A DNA stretch of 64,000 nt from Cephalotus follicularis (GCA_001972305.1 BDDD01000428.1:301817-365816), one strand, 5' to 3'. Positions 11,401-25,600 are shown, counted from the first letter of the stretch. The notes: a model not told the origin generated them from the sequence alone. Numbers and translations are program-made.

Positions 11401-14400
11401 TTACTCTCCCGAGTTCATTGGTTTAGTATTACAATAATTTAGCAGTGCTTCAATTCTCATGCCTAAGGGTGTTGCAACATGTAGGCAGAAGTAAATTCTT
11501 CTCCACTCTTTTTGTGGCTATACTATAAAAGCATTAGATTCTTTGGTCCTTTGTATCAGAAATTAGTTATTTACGAGGCAATTTTAGGAAATAGATTCAG
11601 TTCACCTTTTGAAGATTACATAGACATCCTAAGTTGAAGCCTAGTAAGTAGTTTTGTATATATTAATTTCTTTTTAATCCATCCACAATCTTTATCATCC
11701 TTTGGTAAATAATGACATTCTGGATGTATTAACACTAGGATGGTTTTGGATATTCTCACTCTGATTTGATGGATTCTTCTCCCAATGGCATTGGGCATGT
11801 CTTACACCCAATGTTTTGAAAATTGGACCGGATTGGGCGCTCTGACCGGTTTGGACCAGATCCGGACCCCTGGCCGGTCCGGAAATTCCAAAATCCACTA
11901 TTGGGATTTGGCCCGGGTTGGACTGGTCAACCTGGCTGGTCCAAACTGGTTGACCCAAGATTGGAGCGGGTCATTATTTTTTTTTTGAAAAAAAATTGTG
12001 TTTTAAAACATTGCTTACACCTTTCGATCACGTCTTTTGACCGTAAGGAAGCATCCATCTTTATTGAAGTTCTATTTCTTTCAGCCGTAGTTATATACTT
12101 AAGATATGGGCCAGACTACTATTTCATTATGCCTTTTTAAAGAATACTCCAAATAGATATTATTCCTTTAGAGAAGATTACCCAATTATTTTATCCGCAA
12201 ACTTGTATCCATGCCAGCATCTCACTGAATTTATCTAAATAGCTTTTGAAAACTTTCCTAACTGAGCTCTTGGCTAGGCCTTGTTATGAAGCAATCTCGT
12301 TCAGTATGTATTTTTATGGTCATCGGTTTTAACATATATATCTTTGGATAATCAATCTGTCCCATATACTACTCAGAAACCTCCCTGATTTTAAATAGGA
12401 TTTGTAATCTCAATTAATATAATGGTAATTTAGTTGGAGTTTGGTTATCTTCTTTTGTGTTCTGGTAACAGTTGTCTGATTCTCAGAGATTTGTTATCTT
12501 TGGATATTTCTTGTTCATATCTGATGCCACCACATTATCTGATTAACAGTTAATTGAGTAACCAATCTCTATTGCCCTATCCTTTCTCTCAGTGAGGTAG
12601 GGAGTCATTTGGAAGATTTTCAATCTGTTGAAAATTTCTCACTGTTCTTTGTCTGTTTTTAAAGGATGTCACCTACTAATGGATCTCATATGGCGTGATT
12701 GCATATAGGGTGAAGTCTAGTAGCATAATACCGTATATATTGTGCATCATGCCCGGTCTTAGGGAGCCAAGACAGGCTTTTCATGGATCACTATGTAGTC
12801 TGATTTAAAACAATACATGATCAGGCTGTTGGGATAAACTTTAGAGAATTCATATGTGACCTTCCTATTACTACTTTTTGCAAGCAAAGGGCGGCTTGAC
12901 CAACATTTTGTTATAAGGACATCATTTGTCAAATAGTCTTCATTCTCCATTGTTTGTTGTTGCACCATTTTGCTTGCATTTGTAATTTCTGTGTCTTTTT
13001 GGAGAATATTTTTCCAGTTTTATGCATGTTTTTATCCTCTTTAGACATAGTAAAGAAAGTTATTAGTCAAATATGCTATAATAAAGAAACTGTAAAGCAG
13101 AGTTCACAGCTATTGTTTTTGTCTTCCACAGATGGAAAAATTTGAAAGGGAAATTAGGGAATCAAAATTTGCAGAACTGATGAACAAGCACTTTGCTGCA
13201 AGCTCCATTCCAAAAGGCATTCACTGTCTCTCTCTTCGTTTAACTGATGAATATTCTTCTAATGCTCATGCACGCAAGCAGTTGCCTTCTCCAGAATTGC
13301 TCCCTCTGCTTTCTAACAACTCATACCATCACTTTATCCTGTCGACCGATAATATTTTGGCTGCTTCAGTTGTTGTTGCCTCTGCCGTCCAGTCATCTCT
13401 AAAACCAGAGAAGATAGTCTTCCATATCATCACTGACAAGAAAACTTATGCTGGCATGCACTCATGGTTTGCTCTTAATCCTGTTTCCCCAGCCATTATT
13501 GAGGTGAAAGGCGTTCACCAGTTTGACTGGTTAACAAGAGAGAATGTTCCAGTGCTTGAAGCTGTAGAGAACCATAATGGAATCAGGAACTACTATCATG
13601 GTAATCATGTTGCTGGGGCCAATCTCAGTGATACAACTCCACGGACTTTTGCTTCAAAATTGCAGGCTAGAAGTCCCAAATACATATCCATACTTAACCA
13701 TTTGCGCATCTATTTACCAGAGGTAATCGGATGTGATGTGAGAAGATTCTCTCCGTTAATTTTAAGAATGAATTTTTGTTTCTTTTGCATCATTTGTAAA
13801 ACAAAGAAGGAATTAGAAAAACAGTGAGCAGGCAGTTTTTGTGCAGAGTTACTGTTTTTCTCTTTCCTTTCTACTTTATTTTTTTTTTCCATAAATTTCC
13901 AAATATGTATGCTGATTTTGTTTATTGAATAGCTCTTTCCAAATCTCGACAAGGTGGTCTTTCTAGATGACGATATCGTCATTCAACGTGATTTGTCTCC
14001 TCTTTGGGAAATTAATCTCGGGGGGAAGGTTAATGGAGCTGTAGAAACTTGTAAAGGTGAAGACGAGTGGGTAATGTCTAAGCATTTCAGGAACTACTTC
14101 AACTTTTCCCATCCCCTCGTAGCAAAGAATTTGGATCCGAATGAATGTGCATGGGCTTACGGGATGAATATCTTTGACTTGAGTGCATGGAGGAAGACAA
14201 GTATTAGGGAAACTTACCATTTTTGGCTGAAAGAGGTATCTCTTAGCTACTTATGTTTTCTATCCAGTATGATTCCTTTGACATCTTTTCTCTCAGCATA
14301 ATACCTCTTATTTGCGAAATGGGATGCCATAGTATCCACTTCCAAACCTTCCATTTTTAAGGTCTGAAACTTAAATCTCGTCACTCTCAGTTTGTCTGTT

Positions 14401-15176
14401 CACATTGTCTTAATTTACTCGGTGATGGGACCTTAACCTTGTTATGTTTATATAGGGACCACTGTTGGCTTAATCAGGAAAGTTGCACTTGGCTTTTGTC
14501 ACTTGTATTTATCCTTCAGTAACGTTGTTTTGAGCTTCTTTTTTTTATTCAAGAAACTTGGTCCATTTTTATATTCTGGATGTTTCAAAACAAGGTTTAT
14601 CTGCTTTTATTTGCCTCCAAATATCGACATTTCTGGTATTTGATTGACCCATGCAGATTTTATTTTCCAAATTTTCAGATAATAATAAATAAAAATAAGG
14701 AATCTAAGTTCACTTTGAAATGATCATTTTTGTTTACAATCCATTATCACTTGTAGACTTTGTTGTTTGTTTTGACTAAAAATACTTGTGCCAGTGAGGG
14801 TACAAAAATCATTGCTTTATTTTAAATTGACTATAGCTTACTGATGCTTTGTCAGCATTTTACTCTGATGTTGGACTTCTCTGTGTGGCAGAATCTGAAG
14901 TCAAACCTGACGATGTGGAAACTTGGAACCCTGCCACCTGCTCTGATAGCATTTAAGGGTCATGTACACCCAATAGACCCATCATGGCACTTGCTGGGCT
15001 TGGGCTATCAGAACAAGACCAATATTGATGACGTTAAAAAGGCTGCTGTTATTCACTACAATGGCCAGTCAAAACCGTGGTTGCAGATTGGCTTTGAGCA
15101 TCTTCGGCCATTTTGGACCAAGTATGTCGATTACTCCAATGATTTTATAAGGAACTGCCACATTTTGGAGTCGTAG
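8472..15176 (+). CDS. GAUT13/14-like: Galacturonosyltransferase, GAUT13/GAUT14 type (GT8 family)
   Basis: Golgi type II membrane enzyme of glycosyltransferase family 8 that builds pectic homogalacturonan from UDP-galacturonic acid. Exons: 8472-8682, 9724-9779, 9912-10067, 13132-13722, 13933-14235, 14892-15176. All introns are GT-AG and the frame is open, predicting 533 aa, as I recall for GAUT13/14. The start MQLHFSPSMR and the N-terminal anchor at about residues 39-61 (LFHTILVLAFLLPFVFIL) fit this subgroup, as does LGRRLGPRLLGR in exon 2. The GT8 domain shows the metal-binding VFLDDDIVIQ in exon 5, the family segment CAWAYGMNIFDL, and C-terminal IHYNGQSKPW in exon 6. I saw no broken residues. 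GAUT12 is less similar at the N terminus. Intron 3 (about 3 kb) carries a hAT MITE. An overlapping uORF may modulate translation. Confidence 0.93.
10789..10843. repeat. AT and AC microsatellites in GAUT intron 3
   Basis: A short TA run lies at about 10789-10800 and an AC run at about 10828-10843. Both are simple sequence repeats inside the 3-kb intron 3 of the GAUT gene. They are usable as polymorphic markers but have no evident function. Confidence 0.7.
11809..12013. mobile_element. hAT-type MITE, 205 bp, with perfect 8-bp target duplication
   Basis: The left end reads CAATGTTTTGAAAA and the right end, on the opposite strand, CAATGTTTTAAAAC, so they are terminal inverted repeats of about 13 bp. 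Both ends are flanked by CTTACACC (11801-11808 and 12014-12021), a perfect 8-bp duplication diagnostic of hAT transposition. The interior is rich in CCGG, GGTCC and TTGGACC blocks, unlike the AT-rich intron around it. No transposase is encoded, so it is non-autonomous. It lies in GAUT intron 3, away from the splice sites. Confidence 0.85.
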
Positions 15177-17400
15177 TATATCAAATAGAGTAACTAGAAA
15201 CACTAGATAGATTGGGAAAAGACGTACATGATATGGTTTCACATGTGTTTTTGCGGCATGCAATTTTCTCGAGATCCATATGAGAGGGCGAGCAGAAACA
15301 GGCCAAAAGGGCAAATACTTCACAGGTCTGGAACACTGTCATCCCTCACACTAATGCAGGATGGACCTGCATCGCTATCACGGACATGGAAATTCATTCT
15401 TTGGATCTGTAACATAGCAATCCGTCATTATTTTTTTTGGTTGGAAAAAGGATTCTATTATTGGTCTTCCTGCTGAGGGTCTTGCCTGATTTCTTAGCGC
15501 TATTTTGGGAATAAAGTGATACACACACGAGAGAAAAGGTGGCTGTGTGCCATCATACTGATATATCCAGGGAGGAGGAATGCTCGGACGGGTCTCTTTG
15601 TGACCCTGAAATGTTTTTTCCCTTCATTTTTGTTTCCTCTTTTCTGTTGCTTTCATTTTTTTGTTACTACCTCCCCATTTTTCCACTTTGATTTGATATC
15701 CTCATGGTGAATTTTAGGAGTAGTGCAAGGAGATTGCTTTGTTACAGGTCTCATTGAATTGGGGAACTGTTTTTAGGTTATATATTGGTATTCGTTATGT
15801 ACGATCCATGAGAAACATTTTGACATTTTAAATGTGCAGAAAATTCATTTTTTCCACACATGCTTCTTTGCCTTCAATACAGTCCTGTAAACTCTGCTGT
15901 GGAGTTGTAGTTATGTGTTAATTGTAATGTCAAACGAATAAGTTGGTTAGACGTAATCAGTACCAAGGGATGGTATTAATGCCAACCTCCAAAAGAGGAC
16001 AGGTACCAAACCACTGTAAGGGTTGAGCTAACAGAATTCTTGATACTGGTTTTTCGTAATCAGGTTATTATTATTTTTTTAATAGAAGACGTAAAGGTTG
16101 AGAAATTAACAATGTGTTTAACAATATGCATGGAATTTACCAAGTTGATGATGACAAGAAACCCATTAAGTATAATTGTCTTTTTATATCATCCAAAAAC
16201 CGTAATTCGTATCTTTAATCAAGGTGGAGATTCCTTGTCTAATCATCTTTAATACTTCGCAGCCTCTCATTTGATGGACCCCCTTTGCAATTTGCTCTTA
16301 TTTGATATCAATATTTTATCTTTAACAGTAGCTTAATAAATTGATGTGTTTCTACAAGTTATAGTGACTTGGAAGAAACAGAAAGGTTTGTGGACAAATC
16401 AATTAAGAGTGATGATAATAAACCCTTTCGCTATACCATCACCGGAGGTGACGAGACAATATTTATAATGTTTTGTCTTTTAATTAATATTGTTTCATCA
16501 CTTTTATTGTAATTATGAATAACATTATTCGTGAATTCAACAACTTATCCCAAATCAAAATATAATCATAAATGTTCATTCAACTTAAAAAATAAGGCAT
16601 GAACCAGAGTAGCATTTCAAGAGCAAAAATAAAATTGTATTTGGTATTTGTCATCTTGGGGTGGCTAATTGATACTGTCCCATGAATATTTTGGTCAGTA
16701 TTCACATAATCAACCATTTGAAGTAGACTTTATGTTAAAGCTTTAAATGGCTGCCAATGCCATACCGTTGAATTTGACCATTTCCGAATTTTACCCTCTT
16801 ATTTGTGCAACTAACATCGATCAATATGTATTACTTGACCCTCTTCTAAACTAACTTGGTAACAAAAAAATAGTGTCTTTTTGTAGGAAGATGTAATAAA
16901 AGCACACTTTTGCATGTACCATTTTGCTACGAAGGTCTCCTACTACTATATTGTTTTCCATATATAATTACCAAACCAAACAAAGGATTAACATGCACTC
17001 TTAACGGATCTGATTGATTAGTAGGTGTTGTTACTTGTTAATGAACCAAGGGTTGTAACAATGCGCACACATGATTAGTCTGTCTAAGCTACACACTAAA
17101 GAAATGGTCTTATTGGCGTAAGTGAAGTTTGGTAGTTAGCAAAAACATCACTCTCAATAGAAGAGAAGAGAGAGAGAGAGAGAGAGAGAGATGTGTCCAA
17201 TTCCATAGGCTTAGGATATTGAAAAGAGAGGGCAAACAATGGAAGCATTGACCATAGATTTAGAAGCCCTTGAAACCTCCGCATCAGCCTCGTCCGTTGA
17301 GACTTTTTAATATTGTTAATCTTAACGTTGTTTATTCAATGAACGCATCGGTTTTTTCTTCTTCATCATCATCGAAAAAAGAGAGCTTGATTTTTTGATC
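15177..17400. other. GAUT 3' flank and MUB promoter region
   Basis: The first several hundred bases after the GAUT stop probably form its 3' UTR; an AATAAA-like signal lies near 15510. The rest is AT-rich with no gene seen. A GA-dinucleotide run at about 17167-17191 lies some 200 bp before the likely MUB leader and may be a promoter-proximal simple repeat. Confidence 0.5.
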
Positions 17401-17451
17401 CAACAGCAGCTGTCGAAAATAGAGCGCAACCCAGATCAGTTTTAGACTCGA

Positions 17452-17873
17452 GTAAGATAACCCATGAAGTTTTTTCAATTATTTGCTGTGTTTGCTTTAA
17501 TTTTTGATTGGTTGGGAGGTAACCCAGTTTAGAAATTCAGTTTAATTTGTGAATTTGAGGATTGTGATTATTTGGTGATAGTAACTGTTAGAGCTGGTAC
17601 TCTTGCGTGTTTCAGTATTTGTGTTTCTTTTTGTTTGGTGTTCTCAATTGTTATTTTGGTGTGGATTTTGTTGTATTTTTTTATAGAACCAGCAGGGCTG
17701 TTGTTGCTTTATCTTTTCTTTTTTGTAGAAATCGAATTTAAGTGTTTTATCCTATATGTTGCTTCCTTTCGTGTCTTAGAAAACAACATGAGAGTTATGT
17801 ATCTTGTTTGAATATATAACTACACTCAAAGGACTATTTTTTTCCTTTTTCTGTTTGTGTTTGAATTATGCAG
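17452..17873 (+). other. Probable 5'-UTR intron of the MUB gene
   Basis: A strong donor (GA|GTAAGA at 17452) and an acceptor (TTATGCAG ending at 17873) bracket a T-rich, ATG-poor segment upstream of the MUB ATG at 18044. A 5'-UTR intron is a common arrangement in plants. This is inferred from splice consensus only. Confidence 0.45.
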
Positions 17874-18043
17874 TATACTCAAGTGAAGAACATTGATGAA
17901 CTACGTATCTCCCTAAGGTCGCACTTCAAGTGTTTCATCAGTCTATTGATTTCTCACAACAAACCCACTTAAGGTTTAATAGGAGAAGATCCAAGTAAAG
18001 ATTTTGTGTTTGATTTTTGAACTCTGTGAAACTATTACTGGGG

Positions 18044-19767
18044 ATGGCTGGAGTTCAAGACCAGTTTCAGATCAAGTTTAGGTTGACTGATGGATCAGAT
18101 ATTGGGCCGAAAAGCTTTCCCGCTGCTACAAGTGTTGGAACCTTGAAGGAAAGTATTCTTGCTCAATGGCCTAAAGGTTAGTTGAGTCATTTATTATATT
18201 CCAAATTTATCATTGCAGGCAGCCTTTTATACATATTAGAGTGTATTGCCATTCTTTTTGGCAACGGTTTGATTATGAATTCTGATCAGCACTTGTAAGA
18301 ATAATCTTCAAATTCTGTGTAATCTAGTAGTCTCTTCTTATTGATTGAGAAAGAAACATTTAACAAGGAAGTTGGATCATTATAATGTGCTTTTCATCGT
18401 ATACGAATGTACAAAGCCGTTCTTGAGAGTGAAGCCATTACAGAATGTTTTGCTGTTGCCAAATTGATGAAAAAATCTACACTAATGTCGAATAAAATAG
18501 TTAAAATATGCTAGGGAGACTTGCTAAGGATCCTTATGGAAGGACAGTATAGAGTGACCTCAAACACTTATAAGCAGGACTGGATATGAATAATTTTGCT
18601 TATTTGTGATCCATCCAAATGGCCTCAAAACTAGGTTGTATATCTCATAGTATCAAAATGGCCTTAATTTGCGTATGGAGGGAGTATAGACTGACCTCAA
18701 ACACTATGAACATGCTTGTAAAGTTAACCCATTTATTTAATTTTATTTTATTTTAAGTGTGTTATGTAAGGTGCTTATGGGCTCTTTTTGGGAAAATTTG
18801 TCGGAAAATTCTGGTATACAGTTTTTGATTGAATTGACCTTCTAGCTTTTAAGGTAAAGAGACGTTTCGGAGTTTTCTTCCTTCAAATAATTCCTTAAAG
18901 CATTTGTACACTCTCTCTTTCCTTACCGAAGCTAACTTTAGAATGTAGTGCGACATAGGATAGATAGATACCATCGAGAGTCTCCAAACTCTTCCCTTGG
19001 TAAACTTTGTTTACAATAGTTGTAAAAAAAATTCAAATTTGCTTGTTTTAAAATGTATAACATACTGTTGTCTGTTTGGCCAGAGAAGGACAATGGTCCA
19101 AGGACAGTGAAAGACGTCAAGTTAATAAGTGCAGGAAAAATATTGGATAACAACAGAACAGTTGGGGAGTGTCAGAGCCCACTGTGTGATATTCCTGGTG
19201 GCGTTACAACCATGCATGTTGTTGTTCAACCCCCTTTGGATAAAGGTACTGTTGACCTTGGAAAATTTCTAAGCAACTATCATCAAAAGTTCATATGAAG
19301 AATATGTTGTATTTTCCCTCCAGTTGGTTTTGTGGAATTTTGGAAACTTTTCCTTTCATATGTTAGTGATATTTAAAACTGCCCTGTTTCATCTGTCAAA
19401 GCTTACGTGATATGCAAAACTAAGATTTTTAAGAGACAAGAACATTTCCTCCTTATTCACTTTCTTCGTTGGTGCTTACTCTTTTTAATTTTATTTTAAT
19501 CCAAACGCCTGCATATTTTACAACATTCTATATTAACTCATTCGCTAAGTTAACCATCTTGTCTTAAGAACCAAATCAGGGCCACTATACATATTCTACT
19601 ACCTAATTGTTTTGGCCTTTTCCCCAATCACTCAGGAAGGTTGTGGAATGATGATATTATTTCATGTATGTTTCTAAATGTTTCTTATCCAATGTGTATC
19701 TTATGGAACAGAAAAGAAGGTGGCAAACAAACCGAAGCAGAACAAATGTGTTTGTGTCATATTATAA
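18044..19767 (+). CDS. MUB: Membrane-anchored ubiquitin-fold protein (MUB)
   Basis: Small ubiquitin-fold protein that is lipid-anchored at the plasma membrane and known in plants to bind and recruit certain ubiquitin-conjugating enzymes. Exons: 18044-18176, 19084-19245, 19712-19767, giving 116 aa, close to the roughly 117 aa typical of the family. The start MAGVQDQFQIKFRLTDGSD and the core TVKDVKLISAGKILDNNRTV are characteristic of this ubiquitin-like fold. The C terminus ...QNKCVCVIL ends in the CaaX box CVIL, whose final Leu favours geranylgeranylation; the Cys two places upstream is a candidate palmitoylation site. It has no Gly-Gly end, consistent with a non-conjugated ubiquitin-like protein. 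All three exons join in frame through GT-AG introns. Which MUB paralogue it is cannot be decided by eye. Confidence 0.93.
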
Positions 19768-22370
19768 TCTGCAGTTTCAAGAATGTGGGTAGGTTGGTTT
19801 ATCTACTATAAGAATAATCATAGTGAGCAGCAATAACTTCTGGCTCTTATTTCTTATTTGTTTATAGTGCTTATTCTTTTACAGGTAAAGGGTGTCGGGG
19901 CTGGTATAATCATGAAGCTGGTGAGTTGTTGATTGGCGAGAGACAGTTGGCATCATGCACGCTTATCACATAGGTCATGTCTTTGTGCAGGTCTATGCCT
20001 TTTGATGCTGTTGCTTTGCTTAACCATTTGGTTTACTTTGCATTCAATTTTATTAGACTCTGCTATTAAGCAACTACATACCAGATTTAATGTCAAAAAT
20101 TTGTCATACAGAATGAATTTATACCAGATTTTACATTTGCTGTAATATCAGTTATACAAATCTGACTTGGTGTTCCACTAAATCTTGTTTCTCATTCTCT
20201 ACTTTCCCCCCTTAAATGCAAGTATGCTGCAGACTTTAGTTGGCAATTGTGGTAACTCTTAGATGCAAGTATGCAGCATACTTGTGTTGAAAATTATGAC
20301 ATCTATAAAGTATCCATAATTATTGTATAATCACATGGTGCACGCAAAGAATCTCTAAATTATTTCTTAGAGCAACATTGTCAAACATGGTTGTTTTGTT
20401 CAGTTGAAGTTGCGTCATTGTGAAGTACTTATTTGACATTATTTTTGTCCATGACGAGAGACACAGTGTGTGTCATTCAACTCGAATATAAAAACTGTGC
20501 TTGTTGAAATCCGTTCAATCTCCACAACCACAAGGACAAATAATTTGTCTCCATCTTTTTATTTTTATTTTTTGTATGACTAGTGAAGTCATTTTCCTTA
20601 ATTGGTACACTAGATGCCTTATAAAATAAGGGCAACTCATCTACCTTCCTTTATTGGAACAATTTGTGCAAATCTAAACACAATAAGATTCAAACTTTAA
20701 GGATCTACCTCAACGAGTTCTTACTTAGGATTTTGACCGTCAAAGATATCTATATATTTACAAAGAGAATTCATTATCACATGATAATAAACCCCATTTA
20801 ATGAATTTTTATCAAAGATTTACGGAGTGTATATACACTTTGATGAGGATTTATTAGAGCTTTATATCTCAAACTTATAATTCTAGGATGTCACTTATAA
20901 TTGGTTGAATATAAATCATTAATCAAATTAATGTCACATTAATTAATTAATTAATGGAAATACAAAAAAAGAAATTGTGTAACCGTAGTGTATTTTAGGA
21001 AATTAATATTATCAATAAATTAGGTAATTAATAGGATATGAGTTATGATTTATTGTTATCTGTTGACAAACTAAAAAGTTTGTTATCTTATCTTGTATCA
21101 GTTAGTAGAGTCCATTACACTTAGTAGAGTCCATTAATTAGGGTCTTCAAATTAATGCACTCTATGTGACAATGAATCCAACCAATAAAACATATATGGT
21201 ATAATTGTTGTTAAGATACTTTTATAAGGTGTATGAATAATTAACACCAATTATGATATAATCAATAAATATATATAGTATAACCTATTTTTTCAAACAT
21301 GCAGAATAATGTTATTAATCAAAATTATGATACCATCACAATATATCGTAAAAAATTGAGTGTTAAAGTCACTTTCCAATAACATTCTCTAATGACACTA
21401 TAATAAATATCAATTTTCAAGTCATTCGGATAAATGTTATTCACACATAACAAATAATACGATTATATAATTTTTATATGTATCATTAAATAGTTGCTTA
21501 TTCAATAACATATTTATAGACATCTGAATTACTTAAAAATTGATATACATGATTTACAAAGATAGTAGATCATATTCAATGTTTTGATTGAAAATATAGA
21601 TCCTATAACAAATTTAGGGTTTGTTTGGATGGAATAATTCAAGGGAAAAAAAAAAGAAAAAGTAAGATTATTTCTTCCCACTCTTGTTTAGTTGATTTTT
21701 AAACAAGGAAAAGAAAAGAATTAGATGGATAAATAAGGTTATTTTTCCTAGTTTTGTTCTTCACCAAAATGTGATGAAATTGAGAGAAAAGAAAATTGTA
21801 TTAATTACAGTTTTAAAACATCCAAATAATCCATACTTTTCAATATTCTAAAATTACACGTTCTTTATAACAAAATAGAAAACATGTTATAATAATGTTA
21901 TAATGGTAAAATAAATCTATAAATTATCACTTATAGTAAAATGAATTTATAAGTTATCATTTATTTTATTTTCTTCTATATTAACAAACATAAGTTATAA
22001 TATTTTTTCTTTTATTTCCTAACATCCAAACAAAAAATAATTTTTTTCTCTCCCAACAACAAAAGATAAAACATTTTTTATCATTCCGTTTCGTTTTATT
22101 TTATTTTCATTTTTTTTAGTTTTTATCATTATTTTAGTAAACTCCCAAACATAGTATTAGGGCAGAGTGTTATTTAGAGATTGACTTCAATGCTGTTAGT
22201 TAAAAAAAATAAAAAATTAAACAATTAAACATATTTAAAAAATTTAGAAATCCTAAGAATAACAATTTTATATTTTTCTACATGTATAATTTATGAATAA
22301 TATTAATAGGGAAATCTATACCCGTAAATTTCGAAATTCATTGTGTGTGATGATGCGAGGGTGATAACAT
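19768..22370. other. MUB 3' flank and AT-rich intergenic DNA
   Basis: No gene seen. The stretch 20500-22300 is very AT-rich. A segment at about 21610-22160 starts GGTTTGTTTGG and ends in CCAAACATAG, a weak inverted pair that might mark a degraded MITE, but I could not confirm target duplications. From 22371 on the sequence becomes less AT-rich and leads into the ClpB promoter. Confidence 0.45.
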
Positions 22371-22442
22371 CTACAGCCTATGATGCGACGTGTAAGAACA
22401 AAAGTGAACTAACCGTAGAAGTATCCAACAATCTCTCGATCT

Positions 22443-22450
22443 TTCATGAA
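22443..22450. promoter_or_regulatory. Heat-shock-element core upstream of ClpB
   Basis: TTCATGAA at about 200 bp before the ClpB ATG matches the two-unit heat-shock-factor core TTCnnGAA. ClpB genes are classic heat-shock-factor targets, so it is a plausible site. A third inverted unit is not visible next to it, and an 8-bp match can occur by chance. Confidence 0.35.
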
Positions 22451-22643
22451 CATAGCTTGCTGTCTTCAGTCTTCTACAAAACTCCTTAACTGACCAAACA
22501 CACACACACACACAAACTCTACTCTTCACCACAAAATCAAACAAACATAATTCAAAACTTTTTTGTTCATTTCTCTGTCTTTTTTCTACTCTCACGCGAA
22601 GGCAAAGCCATCAACAACTTCCCTCTAGTTATCCGTTGCGGCA

Positions 22644-25600
22644 ATGGCTGCCACGACGTCGTTTATTGCTGTGGTGAGTTTATACCGGCCTCCTCCACAG
22701 TCACCGTCTAATAGAAACGCCTTTCCATTGTTGGCAAAGCCTCAGCTCTCTCTTAGGCTTAAACCCACTTCCGTTAAAGGCTCAAAATCATTTCTTTCGA
22801 AGAGGAATGTGGTCTTCACCATTGGTTTTGGAAGATTTTCGACGAATTCAAGGAGGTCACTTGATGTTCGTTGTGAAGCTTCTTCAACTGGAAGGGTATC
22901 TCATACTTTTATTTGTTGCTTAATTTTGATGGGTTTGTTTTTTCTTCTTTCTTAGTCATTTCTAAGTTATGAATTATGATTGATCTAATCTGTTGTCTGT
23001 TTATATGTGCATTTATAATTGTTTTTAGTTTAGTGATTTGAAAGTGGTTGAAGTTTTTTAATTTCGAAAATTTTCACTCTCTCGTATTTGTGTACTAGCA
23101 ACTTACATCAACTGATATAACACATTGAAAGTGCAACATTCCTGCATATCTTTCATAGCCCAATCCTAACAAAAATTAAATATCAGATTGCAGAATTTTG
23201 AGTTTAGTTTCACACAAAACAAATGGAATCACTCAACACAATTGTACAAAAGGAAACTTTTTATTTCTCTTGTTGGTTCAACTCCCAGAGTGAAGTTTGA
23301 ATACAAGATATATAGAGTAAAGCAGAACAACTAACATACTCAACAGACTCTTGAGATAATGCTATTGATAAGCTATACATTATCTACTAACTTTAAAATT
23401 AACTCTATCTCTTAAGTGACACATTGCCCAGCAAAAAAGATTGATTTATTCAAAACCAAAGTAAACTTCTAGAATTGAGAATTAACTTAACTAATGAACA
23501 GCAAGTCAACGATGCACTAATTTTGACACTCACCCTTAGTGCATGCTTTCATCAATTACCCCAAGTACATCTCTGAACACCTCTAACTTTTCTTTTGAAA
23601 GAGCCTTGGTAAAAATATCTGTCACTTGATTTTCAGTTTGCACACTTTTTAGGATAATTTCTTGTTCAAGTACCTTTTCCCTGACAGAGTGATGTTGAAT
23701 TTCAATGTGTTTTGTGCGTGCATGAAACACATGATTTTCAGCAAGCTTTATGGCACTTTCGTTGTCACATTAGATAGGAACAACATATTCAACTTTAGCA
23801 TAAATATCTCTAATCAACCGCTTGAGCCAAACACATTCTTGGGTTGCCATCGTTGCTGCTACATACTTTGCTTCTGTGCTAGAGAGAGCTACACTTTGCT
23901 GCTTCTTACTACACCATGAAATTGCAGCTGAACCTGTACCAAAACAGTATCCAGTAGTTGATCGTCGATCATTCACATCACCTGCCCAATCTGCATCAAC
24001 AAAGCCACTTAAACGAAAACTCTTACTCTTCTTGTATCTTAATCCATATTTCAAAGTCCATTTCACATAACGCAATATCCTTTTTGCTGATATCAAGTGA
24101 GGATTACAAGGCTTGTCCATAAACTGAGTGATTACTCCAACTGAATATGCAATATCTGGTCTTGTGATGGTTAAGTAAATCAAACTTCCTACAAGTTGTC
24201 AAAACTTTCTTTCATCTTGTAAAATATTCCCTTCATTCTTCTTCAATTTCACATATTGTTCCATAGGAGTTGTCACTGGTTTGGACTCCCCCATGCCAAA
24301 ACGCTCAAGCAAACTTTCAACATAACATTTCTGAGATACAAAATATCCATATGTCAATCTCTGAACCTATAAGCCAAGAAAGCATCCAACCTCACCCAAA
24401 TTTTTCATCTCAAACCGAACTGATAAATCACCCAGTATGCTTGAGATCCCAACAATATCGTCGCCTGTGATGATCATGTCATCCACATATAACAACACAA
24501 TTATACGCTTCCCTGATTCTAGCTTAACAAACATACTAGAATCTGCATCAGAAACTTTAAAGCCACAAAAAGTAAGATATTGAGCAATCTTACCATACCA
24601 TGCACGAGGAACCTGCTTTAAACCATATAACGCCTTCTTGAGGCGAAATACATGATAAAGAAACTGCTTCAAAACAAATACATGAGGATGCTCCATGAAT
24701 AAGGCACGATCAAACTCAACGAAAAGGAATGCGTTCTTCACATCGAGCTGCCATAGCTTCCATCCTTCATATGCTGCCAAAGAGATAACAGTTCTTATTG
24801 TTACCATTTTTACAACTGGGATGAATGTCTCCTCATAATCCAATCCATAATGTTGTGAAAAACCAAGAGCCACTAGACGAGCTTTAAATCTATCAACTGT
24901 TCCAACCACCTTCTTTTTCAATTTGTAAACCCATTTACAGGTTACTGGCTCAACACCTTCTAACTTAGGCACCAGCTCCCACGTGTCATTTTTTGTCAAA
25001 GCAATCATTTCCTCTTGCATAGCTGACTCCCATTCTGGTATACCTTTTGCTTCATCATAGCACAATGGTTCACTGTTGTCCACTACTTCTAGAAAGAAAC
25101 ATGAACTCACAGAAGACTGATTTATCTGAACATCATAATTTTCCAAATAACCAGGCTGCTTTTTCTCCTTACCTGATCTTCTTAAGGTAGCATGTCTTTT
25201 ATTATTATTCTCAAAATTTGAAGAATCCAGTCCTCTTTCAGAATGTTCACCACTCCCCCTTACTGCCAAGTCATCTTGGCCATTAGAATGTTCAACACTC
25301 CCTCTTACTGCCAAATCATCTTGACCAATGGAACATTCATCATTTTGGGGAGATGAATCTGCATTGGTTAGATGAAAACCCTTTTTGTTCAACTCTAGAT
25401 TGTTGTTCACAGTTTCGGTGACTAATTTCTGGGGGTTGAAATACAAGGATACTTCATCAAATATAACATTTCTTGAAGTGGTACACTTCTTTGTTATCGG
25501 GTCCAAGCACCTCGATCCTTTTTTGTTTGAATCATAACCTATGAATAGACATTTCTTAACTTTAGGGTCCAATTTAGTTCTACTACTTTTTGGAACATGA

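Noticed and set aside
21610-22160. Possible Tourist-like MITE with GTTTGG ends
   Set aside because: The inverted ends match weakly and I could not find a convincing TTA or TA target duplication.
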